Assembly (NCBI GenBank): GCA_902482185.1
Contig: CABSZR010000019.1
Coordinates: 1-12,890 of the forward strand
Direction of reading: 5' to 3'
Origin: an uncultured Collinsella sp.
GTDB lineage: Bacteria > Actinomycetota > Coriobacteriia > Coriobacteriales > Coriobacteriaceae
DNA length: 12,890 nt
The position numbers were made by a program, and so were the translations under genes. The notes below the pieces were generated by a model that was not told the origin of the DNA, ran no database searches, and saw only the letters and a list, made by a program, of their open reading frames with translations. Position 1 is the stretch's first letter; each line of letters starts with the position of its first letter. This document shows, piece by piece, positions 6,856-12,890 of this stretch.

Positions 6856-9522
6856 ATGACACCTCTCGCAAAACGTCTCCCGCGCGAGCTGCGCCGCAAT
6901 ATTGGCAAGTACCTGGGCATCTTTTTGCTTATGTGCGGAAGCATCGCTCTCACCTCGGGCTTTTTGCTCGCGGCGCATTCCATCGGTTGTCTTATCGACG
7001 ACATGCGCGATGCGTACACGATTGAGGATGGCCGCGTGACCACCTCCTTCGAGGCCACCAAAGACCAGCTCAAGGCCGCCGAGGATGCTGCCGGCGACGT
7101 CGGCGGCGTCACGCTCTACAAGAATTTCTCTATCGATGCCATCATCAAAAAGGCGTCCGGCGACGACGGCACCAAGCGCACGCTGCGCACCTATGCGCAC
7201 CGCGCTAAGGTGGACATTGCGTCCTACTGTGAGGGCAAGCAGCCCAAGGCGGATGACGAGCTGGCCATCGACCGTGTCTTTGCCACCAATAACAACCTGT
7301 CCGTGGGCGATAAAGTCGAGCTCGAGGGCCGAACCTACACCATTTGCGGCATCATGACCCAGCCCGATAGCCAGGCGCTGTTCCTCAACAATTCGGACTT
7401 TACGGTGAACACCATCACGTACGGCGTGGCCGAGGTCAGCGACGCCGGCTTTGCCGCGCTCGAGGACGCCGGCGGTGCACCTGCCTACACCTACTCCTTT
7501 ACCTTTACCGATCGCGACCTCCCCACCGCGGACCGCACCGATGCCGAGCAAGCTATGGTGGAGGCGCTCGCCGATGCCGATGCACGCGTGGACGATCTGA
7601 TCGACGCCGATTCCAACCAGGGCATTGGCTACGCACGCGACGACGTAGACGGCGACTCCATGATGTGGATGACGCTGCTCGACATCATCATCGTGATCAT
7701 GGCGTTTGTCTTTGTGGTCCTTACCGACGCCACCATCGAGGAGGAGAGCGCCATCATCGGCACGCTGCTCGCCAGCGGCTATCGTCGACGCGAGATCGTG
7801 CTGCACTACCTTGCGCTTCCCGCCATCGTGGGCGTGGTCGCGGCGCTTTTGGGCACTGCGCTCGGCATAGCGTTCTTTACCGAGCCCATGCGCGGCCTCT
7901 ATTACGGTTCGTACAGCCTGCCGCCCTTCCAGGTGTACTGGAGCTGGGAGATCTTTGTGAAGTGCGCCGTGGTCCCCGCCGCTGCACTCATCCTCATCAC
8001 GCTGGTGGGCCTGCTTCGCAAGATGGGCAAGACGCCGCTGCAGTTTCTTCGTCACGAAGCGAGCGGCAAGTCGGGTACCAAGCGTGGTATGCAACTGCCG
8101 GAGCGCATGGGCTTTGTTTCCCGCTTCCGCCTGCGTATCTTCCTGCGCAACCTGGGCAACTTTGCCACACTGTTCGTGGGCATTGCGTTTGCCTCGCTGC
8201 TGCTGCTCTTTGGCCTGGCGATTCTGCCCACGATGACGCACTACGCGGACAACCTCGAGACAAGCCTGGTCGCCGAGCACCAGTACACGCTCAAGGCCCC
8301 GCTGGAACTCGAGGGCACCGCCGAGGAGCGCGAGCAGTGGTCGGCACTCGAGCGCTTGCAGTCGGTTGACGGCGCGCTGCTTTCTGCCGCTCAGGATGCC
8401 GATGACGAGCTTGACGACGCGGCCGATACAGCGCAGGCGGCAGCCGATGCTGCGACCGCATCTCCGTCTGCCGAGAGCCTGGCCGTAGCGCAGGATGCGC
8501 TTGCCAAGGTCCAGGACAAGAAGGATGTGCTCTACGCGCGCCTTGACGATCTTGCCGATGCCCTCGGCTGCAACCGCGATGAGGCTATCGACCTGATCGA
8601 CAAAGCCTCCAAGATTGACACTGACAACGACGATATCCACCCGGTCAATACGACCGACAACGGCGCGGGCGCAATCGCACAGGCCGAGAAATACGCCGTT
8701 TACCAGCTGCAATACGACCGCGGCGATAGAAATGGCGAGGAGACGATTTCCGTCTACGGTATTTCATCCGATTCGCGCTATTGGAAAGACCTCAACGTCG
8801 GCGATGGGCGCGTCGTCTTTGGCGGCGGTCTGCTCGACAAGTTTGGCTGGAGCGAGGGTCAGAAGGTCGCGCTCGGCGACAAGTACGAGGGTGAGCATTA
8901 TTCCCTTGAGTACGCGGGCAAGGATTGTGCCTGGGGCTCCAAGTCGGACATGAATATCTATATGAGTATCGAAGACTTTAACGAGCTGTTCGACAACGAC
9001 GCCGCCTACTTTAACGGCTATGTGAGCGACGAGAAGCTCGACCTCGATGCGCGTTACTTTGCCGGCGACACCACGCCCGACGACATGCGCGCCGTGGGCG
9101 ACCAGTTCATCGGCATGATGAGCAAAATGATCGGCATGATGGTCGGGCTCGCGGTGTTTATCTTCCTGCTGTTTATGTACCTGCTGACCAAGGCTGTGAT
9201 CGACCACAGCGCCCGTTCGATCAGCTACATGAAAGTCTTTGGCTATCGCGATAGCGAGATCTCGCATCTGTACATCCGCTCGATCACGCTGTGCGTGGCG
9301 GCGTCGCTCGTGCTAAGCCTGCCGGTCATTATTGGCTCGCTCACGGCCATCTTCCGCTCGATGCTGCTCGCCTACAACGGCAATATCGAGATCTACGTGC
9401 CCGCTTGGTCCATGGCTGCATGCGTCGGCATTGGCTTTGCGACCTACCTGGTCGTGGCGCTGCTACACACGCGTTCTATCAAACGTGTGGGCCTGGCCGA
9501 GGCACTCAAAGTCCAAGAGTAG
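6856..9522 (+). CDS. Double-FtsX ABC permease (MacB/type VII-like)
   Basis: An 888-residue membrane protein with two FtsX modules. Predicted helices: about 17-39, 269-293, 318-341, 366-388, then 436-460, 758-783, 812-835 and 850-872, i.e. two four-helix sets. Each set has a large outside domain between its first and second helix (about 40-265 and 461-755). The second outside domain begins with an Ala/Asp-rich, probably helical or coiled-coil stretch (about 498-579). The cytoplasmic EEESAIIGTLLASGYRRREI segment after the second helix, and its counterpart YMKVFGYRDSEI after the sixth, are the FtsX coupling elements. The start at 6856 lies 8 bp after the ATPase stop; a TTG 15 bp earlier is less likely and the ribosome binding site is weak, suggesting coupling. 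Substrate unknown. Confidence 0.9.
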   Translation: MTPLAKRLPRELRRNIGKYLGIFLLMCGSIALTSGFLLAAHSIGCLIDDMRDAYTIEDGRVTTSFEATKDQLKAAEDAAGDVGGVTLYKNFSIDAIIKKASGDDGTKRTLRTYAHRAKVDIASYCEGKQPKADDELAIDRVFATNNNLSVGDKVELEGRTYTICGIMTQPDSQALFLNNSDFTVNTITYGVAEVSDAGFAALEDAGGAPAYTYSFTFTDRDLPTADRTDAEQAMVEALADADARVDDLIDADSNQGIGYARDDVDGDSMMWMTLLDIIIVIMAFVFVVLTDATIEEESAIIGTLLASGYRRREIVLHYLALPAIVGVVAALLGTALGIAFFTEPMRGLYYGSYSLPPFQVYWSWEIFVKCAVVPAAALILITLVGLLRKMGKTPLQFLRHEASGKSGTKRGMQLPERMGFVSRFRLRIFLRNLGNFATLFVGIAFASLLLLFGLAILPTMTHYADNLETSLVAEHQYTLKAPLELEGTAEEREQWSALERLQSVDGALLSAAQDADDELDDAADTAQAAADAATASPSAESLAVAQDALAKVQDKKDVLYARLDDLADALGCNRDEAIDLIDKASKIDTDNDDIHPVNTTDNGAGAIAQAEKYAVYQLQYDRGDRNGEETISVYGISSDSRYWKDLNVGDGRVVFGGGLLDKFGWSEGQKVALGDKYEGEHYSLEYAGKDCAWGSKSDMNIYMSIEDFNELFDNDAAYFNGYVSDEKLDLDARYFAGDTTPDDMRAVGDQFIGMMSKMIGMMVGLAVFIFLLFMYLLTKAVIDHSARSISYMKVFGYRDSEISHLYIRSITLCVAASLVLSLPVIIGSLTAIFRSMLLAYNGNIEIYVPAWSMAACVGIGFATYLVVALLHTRSIKRVGLAEALKVQE

Positions 9523-9547
9523 TCGTTTAAGAACCTCCCCAACGACT
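9521..9547 (+). terminator. Weak hairpin after the FtsX permease gene
   Basis: AGTCGTT (9521-9527) pairs with AACGACT (9541-9547) around a 13-nt loop, beginning at the permease stop codon. The stem is short, the loop large, and only AGGTTTC follows, so termination would be inefficient. Placement between the operon end and a new promoter supports some role. Confidence 0.3.
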
Positions 9548-9558
9548 AGGTTTCGCGC

Positions 9559-9589
9559 TTGACTTTGACCCTACTTTAACGGGTACCAT
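9559..9589 (+). promoter_or_regulatory. Promoter with 19-bp spacer, MerR-type layout
   Basis: A -35 box TTGACT (9559-9564) and a -10 box TACCAT (9584-9589) are separated by 19 bp, longer than the usual 17. Inside the spacer lies the dyad ACCC-N9-GGGT (9568-9584) with TACTTTAAC at its centre. Overlong spacers carrying a dyad are the hallmark of promoters activated by MerR-family regulators, which untwist the DNA. A transcript start near 9596 would give a leader of about 36 nt to the DUF362 gene. No MerR gene lies in the window. Confidence 0.5.
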
Positions 9590-9631
9590 CCTCTATGTCT
9601 GTAACGCCATATAGACCGAGGGGATAGATCT

Positions 9632-10837
9632 ATGACCGCAACCGCACCCGCAGCACCCGCTAAGGTGTACTTCACCAACCTGCGCACGCATGCTCGCGAG
9701 AGCCAGCTCGACAAGCTCAAGCGCCTCATCCGTCACGCCGGTATCGAGCAGATCGACTTTGAGAACAAGTTCGTCGCCATCAAGATTCACTTTGGCGAGT
9801 TGGGCAACTTGAGCTTTTTGCGCCCCAACTACGCCCGCGCCGTCGCGGATGTCGTGAAGGAGCTGGGCGGCAAGCCCTTCCTTACCGACTGCAACACGCT
9901 CTATGTCGGTAGCCGCAAAAACGCGCTCGAGCACATCGACACCGCCTACCAGAACGGCTTTACCCCGTATGCCACGGGTTGCCAGATCATCATCGCCGAC
10001 GGCCTCAAGGGTACCGACGAGGCGCTCGTCCCGGTCGAGGGCGGCGAGTACGTGCGCGAGGCCAAGATCGGTCAGGCACTCATGGATGCCGATATCGTGA
10101 TCAGCCTCACCCACTTTAAGGGCCATGAACAGGCCGGTTTTGGCGGCGCCATGAAGAATCTTGGTATGGGTGGCGGTAGTCGTGCCGGCAAGATGGAGCA
10201 GCATGCCGCCGGCAAGCCGAACGTCGCGACCGAGCACTGCGTTGGCTGCCATGCCTGCGAAAAGATCTGCGCGCACAACGCTATCTCGTTCGACGACACC
10301 CGCGAGCGCGAGCTTGCCAACGGCAACACCCGCACGGTTCACGTCGCCGCTATCGACCACGATCGCTGCGTGGGCTGCGGCCGCTGCATCGGCGTGTGCA
10401 ACCAGGACGCCATCAGGCCCGGCTATGACGCCGCGGCCGACGTGCTCAACTACAAGATCGCCGAGTATACGAAGGCCGTTGTCGACGGACGCCCGAGCTT
10501 CCATATTTCGCTTGCCATGGATATCAGCCCCAACTGCGATTGCCATCCCGAAAACGACACGCCTATCGTCAACGATATCGGCATGTTCGCGAGCTTCGAC
10601 CCGGTCGCCATCGACCAGGCCTGCGCCGATGCCGTCATGGCATCCGAGCCGCTGCCCAACACCGAGCTCACCGATAGCGCGGCCAAGATGGAGCACAATC
10701 ACGAGCATCTGGAGGGCGAGCAGGCGCACGACCCCTTCTGCATCACGCATCCCGACACCGACTGGCGCGCGTGCATCGCGCATGCCGAGAAGATCGGCCT
10801 GGGCACGAGCAAGTACGAGCTCATCGAGGTCAAATAG
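9632..10837 (+). CDS. DUF362 protein with two [4Fe-4S] clusters
   Basis: A 401-residue, probably cytoplasmic iron-sulfur protein of the DUF362 family, whose reaction is not established. The DUF362 core spans about 10-195 and resumes after the clusters (about 270-345, with the family-typical DTPIVNDIG and DPVAIDQA). A ferredoxin-like insert binds two clusters through C203-C206-C209-C213 and C246-C249-C252-C256, both spaced C-x2-C-x2-C-x3-C. Neither fourth cysteine is followed by the proline common in bacterial ferredoxins (CAHN, CNQD). A His/Glu-rich stretch near 354-372 (KMEHNHEHLEGEQAHDP) may bind metal. Start supported by GAGGGG at 9618-9623. Single-gene unit between its own promoter and a strong terminator. 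Electron transfer or redox maturation is the general expectation. Confidence 0.9.
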   Translation: MTATAPAAPAKVYFTNLRTHARESQLDKLKRLIRHAGIEQIDFENKFVAIKIHFGELGNLSFLRPNYARAVADVVKELGGKPFLTDCNTLYVGSRKNALEHIDTAYQNGFTPYATGCQIIIADGLKGTDEALVPVEGGEYVREAKIGQALMDADIVISLTHFKGHEQAGFGGAMKNLGMGGGSRAGKMEQHAAGKPNVATEHCVGCHACEKICAHNAISFDDTRERELANGNTRTVHVAAIDHDRCVGCGRCIGVCNQDAIRPGYDAAADVLNYKIAEYTKAVVDGRPSFHISLAMDISPNCDCHPENDTPIVNDIGMFASFDPVAIDQACADAVMASEPLPNTELTDSAAKMEHNHEHLEGEQAHDPFCITHPDTDWRACIAHAEKIGLGTSKYELIEVK

Positions 10838-10888
10838 CGCCTAGCTATTGGACAAAACAAGCATTTTTGTAGCGCAACGTTAGCAAAG

Positions 10889-10923
10889 GCCGCCCGTGAG
10901 CACAGTGCCCACGGGCGGCTTTT
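10889..10923 (+). terminator. Strong intrinsic terminator after the DUF362 gene
   Basis: Perfect 10-bp G/C-rich arms GCCGCCCGTG (10889-10898) and CACGGGCGGC (10910-10919) enclose an 11-nt loop and are followed by TTTT. It lies 51 bp past the DUF362 stop. The left side has AAAG, so weak function in the other direction is possible. Confidence 0.88.
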
Positions 10924-11054
10924 CGGAAGTGCGGTGAAAAATCGAATACCGCCGATCACAAACCGATTTTTGGCAACAAAACCCCTGATAAATTGTTGGT
11001 AAAACTGCGGTCTGGACGGGCTTCCCGAGATTTTCCCCGCACTTCCGAAAATAG
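10920..11054. repeat. Second palindromic element
   Basis: Imperfect palindrome of about 135 bp directly after the terminator. The outer arms are TTTTCGGAAGTGCGG (10920-10934) with following GAAAAATC, and CCCCGCACTTCCGAAAA near 11036-11052 preceded by GAGATTTT. An inner pair GCAACAA/TTGTTG sits around the centre (10973-10998). The architecture resembles the array at the left end of the window, but the sequence is a different family. It lies between two convergent genes, where it may also stop the hydrolase transcript on the minus strand. Confidence 0.65.
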
Positions 11055-11088
11055 GGGGTCAGATAGACCAGTAAACCGTACTATTTGC

Positions 11089-12054
11089 CTAAAAATACTC
11101 GTCGAGGAAGTTGTTGACTGTGTTCCAGTAGAGCTCGGGGTCAACTTGCGCACTCTTGGCGTGGGTGGCGCCATGGATGGTGAGCTTTTGCTTGACCTTG
11201 CTGGCGCACGCGTCGTAGTTTTGGTCGAGCATGCTGTACGGCACAAAGGTGTCCTGGTCGCCGTGGATAAACAGCATGGGAACCGTCGCGTGTTTGAGTT
11301 GCTCCACACTGCTCGCCTTATGAAAGTCGTAGCCCGCGCGCACGTTGCACACCAAGTTTGCTACATCGAGCAAGGGAAAGCTGGGCAGGCCGAACACGTC
11401 CTTGAGCTGCAGAGAAAACTCGTCCCAAACACTCGTATAACCGCAGTCCTCGATAATGCATTTCACGTTTGCGGGCAGAGATTCCCCCGCGACGTTCATG
11501 GCGGTTGCCGCACCCATCGACTCGCCAAAGACCAGGATGCGCGCCTCGGGGTCAGCTGCGACGATCCGCCCAATCCATGCGACGATGTCGAGGCGCTCGG
11601 GCCAGCCCATGCCGATATAGTCGCCGCCGGAGCGCTCGTGGGCGCGGGCGGCGGGTGCGAGTACGTTCATGCCGCGGTCATGGAATCGTTTGGCGTATCG
11701 GGCCATGCCGATGGGCTCGTTGGTATATCCATGTAGGCAGATAGCGTAATCGTGCGTGCTCTCTGGGGCGGCAAAATACCAAGCGGCGAGCTCGGTTCCG
11801 TCATCTGCGGTAAGGCTGCTGCTCTTGCGGTTGTCCTTAAACCACGCCCGCGCCTCGGTGTCCTCGGCATCCATCTGTTCGCCCTTTTCGGCGTCCTTGC
11901 CATCCTGCATCATCTTCATGGTGTATGGCGCGCGGGGATTCAGCGCGAAGTCAAACAGAAAGTTGCCGGCAAATCCGAGCAGCGCAACGACAACCACCAG
12001 CGCAACGATGCCGGCTATCTTGAGCTTTCGATGGGAACGTGCGTTTTGAGCCAT
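11089..12054 (-). CDS. Membrane-anchored alpha/beta hydrolase
   Basis: A 321-residue serine hydrolase with an uncleaved N-terminal membrane helix (about 12-34, after a basic RSHRKLK), so the catalytic domain is expected outside the cell. The oxyanion-loop motif HGY is at 108-110. The catalytic triad is readable: nucleophile S179 in GESMG (177-181), acid D268 in HGDQDTFVP, base H298 in GATHAKS. This is the fold of the BEM46/YqkD-like alpha/beta hydrolases, whose substrates (esters, peptides, acyl groups) cannot be told from sequence. A charged linker rich in Asp/Glu (about 50-78) separates the anchor from the fold. The start is supported by AGGAG 8 bp upstream. It is a single gene on the minus strand with its own promoter, converging with the DUF362 gene. 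Confidence 0.92.
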   Translation of the reverse strand: MAQNARSHRKLKIAGIVALVVVVALLGFAGNFLFDFALNPRAPYTMKMMQDGKDAEKGEQMDAEDTEARAWFKDNRKSSSLTADDGTELAAWYFAAPESTHDYAICLHGYTNEPIGMARYAKRFHDRGMNVLAPAARAHERSGGDYIGMGWPERLDIVAWIGRIVAADPEARILVFGESMGAATAMNVAGESLPANVKCIIEDCGYTSVWDEFSLQLKDVFGLPSFPLLDVANLVCNVRAGYDFHKASSVEQLKHATVPMLFIHGDQDTFVPYSMLDQNYDACASKVKQKLTIHGATHAKSAQVDPELYWNTVNNFLDEYF

Positions 12055-12103
12055 GCGGTATTCTCCTATAAGATGTTAATACATCAACATTTAATGCAAG
12101 CGC

Positions 12104-12132
12104 ATTATGGACGTTCGCCGTTGATGCGTCAA
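12104..12132 (-). promoter_or_regulatory. Promoter of the alpha/beta hydrolase gene
   Basis: On the minus strand, -35 TTGACG (12127-12132) and -10 CATAAT (12104-12109) are separated by 17 bp. Transcription would start near 12097, giving a leader of about 43 nt. Three dyads overlap the promoter or its start: TTGATGCGTCAA at 12121-12132 over the -35, TAATGC-N4-GCATTA at 12092-12107 over the -10 and start, and GATGT-N4-ACATC at 12072-12085 just downstream. Confidence 0.6.
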
Positions 12133-12196
12133 CAAGCAAAGAATGGGTAAACAAAGGGTCACGTATGGTGCAAATTTCGCACGTACCTAGACGCTT

Positions 12197-12205
12197 TGCT
12201 ATAGT
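12197..12205 (+). promoter_or_regulatory. Extended -10 promoter before the 12241 start
   Basis: TGCTATAGT (TG at 12197-12198, TATAGT at 12200-12205) is an extended -10 element about 35 bp before the start codon at 12241. No clear -35 is seen at 17 bp. It would drive the gene whose first codons remain at 12241-12333. Confidence 0.45.
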
Positions 12206-12240
12206 GTTGAGAACTCTTTACGTTGGAGGATGTAACCGGC

Positions 12241-12890
12241 ATGTCCGATTCGAGCGACAGTTCTAAGCCGCGACCCAAGACCGCGGCCGTTCCGCACTAC
12301 ACGGTGGGCGAGGAGATCATGAACTCCGTCACCCCTATCACCTCCTTGAGCGACACCTTGCTTTCCCTCCACCAGAATGTCGACGAGGAGATACGGGGCG
12401 GCTTGGAGGTAATCAGCTCTACCGGGAAAAGCTTGATCGCGTTCGTCGAGTCGTACCGTAAGTTTACGCATATACCGACTCCTCAGCCCTCTTTATTCTA
12501 CGTCAATAAGTTCGCCGAACGGCTCACGCGGTTGGCCCGCCATCACAATAACTACCCGAACATAACCATCCGTATCGACGTGGAACCGGAGGACTTGATC
12601 GTTTACGCCGACGAGAACCTGATCACGCAAGTAGTCTTGAACCTCTTGAAGAACGCCATGCAAGCGATCGGGCACGAGCAAGAAAACGGCCTTATCTTGT
12701 TCAAGGCGTATTGCGACCCCAACGAGGCCGTTATCCTAGAAGTTACGAACAACGGCCCCATCATCCCCCCCGAGGAAGCCGAGCATATATTCGTGCCGTT
12801 CTTCACCACGAAAGAAGGCGGAAGCGGTATCGGGCTGTCCATCTCACGGCAGATCATGCGCTTGTCCGGCGGCAGCATCGCGTTGAGAAG
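12241..12890 (+). CDS. Chimeric frame: hemolysin III N-terminus joined to Bacteroidota histidine kinase, 3' partial
   Basis: The frame runs 216 codons off the window edge. Residues 1-31 (MSDSSDSSKPRPK... then HYTVGEEIMNSVT) match what is expected of a hemolysin III / YqfA-type membrane protein, whose N-terminus reads GEEI.NS.THG. From about residue 25 on it reads instead as a cytoplasmic NtrB-like sensor kinase of Bacteroidota: EIMNSVTPITSLSDTL, SYRKFT, N box NLLKNA (N138), TNNGP (169-173), PFFTTK (186-191), GSGIGLS (194-200). The kinase lacks its sensor part, and the phospho-acceptor His expected just before EIMNS is replaced by Glu, so the product could not autophosphorylate. Codon use also shifts from the G/C-rich style to a more even one. 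GGAGG at 12225-12229 serves the first part. Most likely an assembly artefact; a real fusion is unlikely. Confidence 0.8.
   Translation, partial: MSDSSDSSKPRPKTAAVPHYTVGEEIMNSVTPITSLSDTLLSLHQNVDEEIRGGLEVISSTGKSLIAFVESYRKFTHIPTPQPSLFYVNKFAERLTRLARHHNNYPNITIRIDVEPEDLIVYADENLITQVVLNLLKNAMQAIGHEQENGLILFKAYCDPNEAVILEVTNNGPIIPPEEAEHIFVPFFTTKEGGSGIGLSISRQIMRLSGGSIALR
12313..12334 (+). other. Likely chimeric junction
   Basis: Codons for EIMNSVT plus one more base: the segment that would be common to a hemolysin III gene (EEIMNSVTHG) and a Bacteroidota kinase gene (HEIMNSVTPI). Left of it the sequence fits the host; right of it, the kinase. About 22 bp of shared identity is the scale at which short k-mer assembly graphs merge unrelated genomes. 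Confidence 0.65.

Noticed and set aside
12151..12188. GTGC-N7-GCAC inverted repeat as an operator
   Set aside because: Short arms in a G/C-rich stretch, not placed convincingly relative to either promoter; likely chance.
12241..12890. A genuine novel fusion of a hemolysin III leader with a kinase
   Set aside because: The kinase loses its phospho-acceptor His and sensor part, the hemolysin piece has no membrane helix, and the join sits on a short shared segment; an artefact explains all of this.

Overview
The window looks like a piece of a high-GC, low-GC-Gram-positive-unlike actinobacterial genome, most probably a gut Coriobacteriia member such as Collinsella. That placement is inferred from G/C-rich codon use, Ala/Asp-rich proteins, gene types and the style of the intergenic repeats; no marker gene proves it. 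The last ~560 bases do not fit: they encode a histidine kinase of Bacteroidota type, joined in frame to the first ~31 codons of what looks like a Coriobacteriia hemolysin III gene. The join falls on a stretch of about 22 bp that both genes could share, so I read it as an assembly chimera (metagenome contig) rather than biology.

Layout. 1-743: no supported gene; three large imperfect palindromes (about 41-202, 291-446, 528-686) spaced about 236-248 bp apart, the middle one with its core reversed. 744-2515 (minus): response regulator and sensor histidine kinase of the NarL/HisKA_3 class, overlapping by 4 bp. 2516-2712: divergent control region with a GTGA-N6-TCAC dyad. 2713-6040 (plus): a three-gene ABC-2 exporter operon (ATPase plus two permeases), the natural target of the divergent two-component pair. 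6122-9522 (plus): a second exporter operon, a LolD/MacB-type ATPase and an 888-residue double-FtsX permease with an Ala/Asp-rich helical insert. 9559-10837 (plus): a DUF362 double [4Fe-4S] protein behind a promoter with a 19-bp spacer like those used by MerR-family regulators, followed by a strong terminator and another, unrelated palindromic element (10920-11054). 11089-12054 (minus): membrane-anchored alpha/beta hydrolase with a well-formed promoter covered by dyads. 12241-12890 (plus): the chimeric frame.

Taken together this is an envelope/stress-flavoured neighbourhood: a sensor pair probably controlling an efflux-type ABC-2 transporter, a second MacB-like complex, a surface hydrolase and a redox protein. 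No substrate can be named from sequence. The items most worth attention are the palindrome array with a flipped middle unit, the chimeric junction, and the MerR-like promoter of the DUF362 gene.
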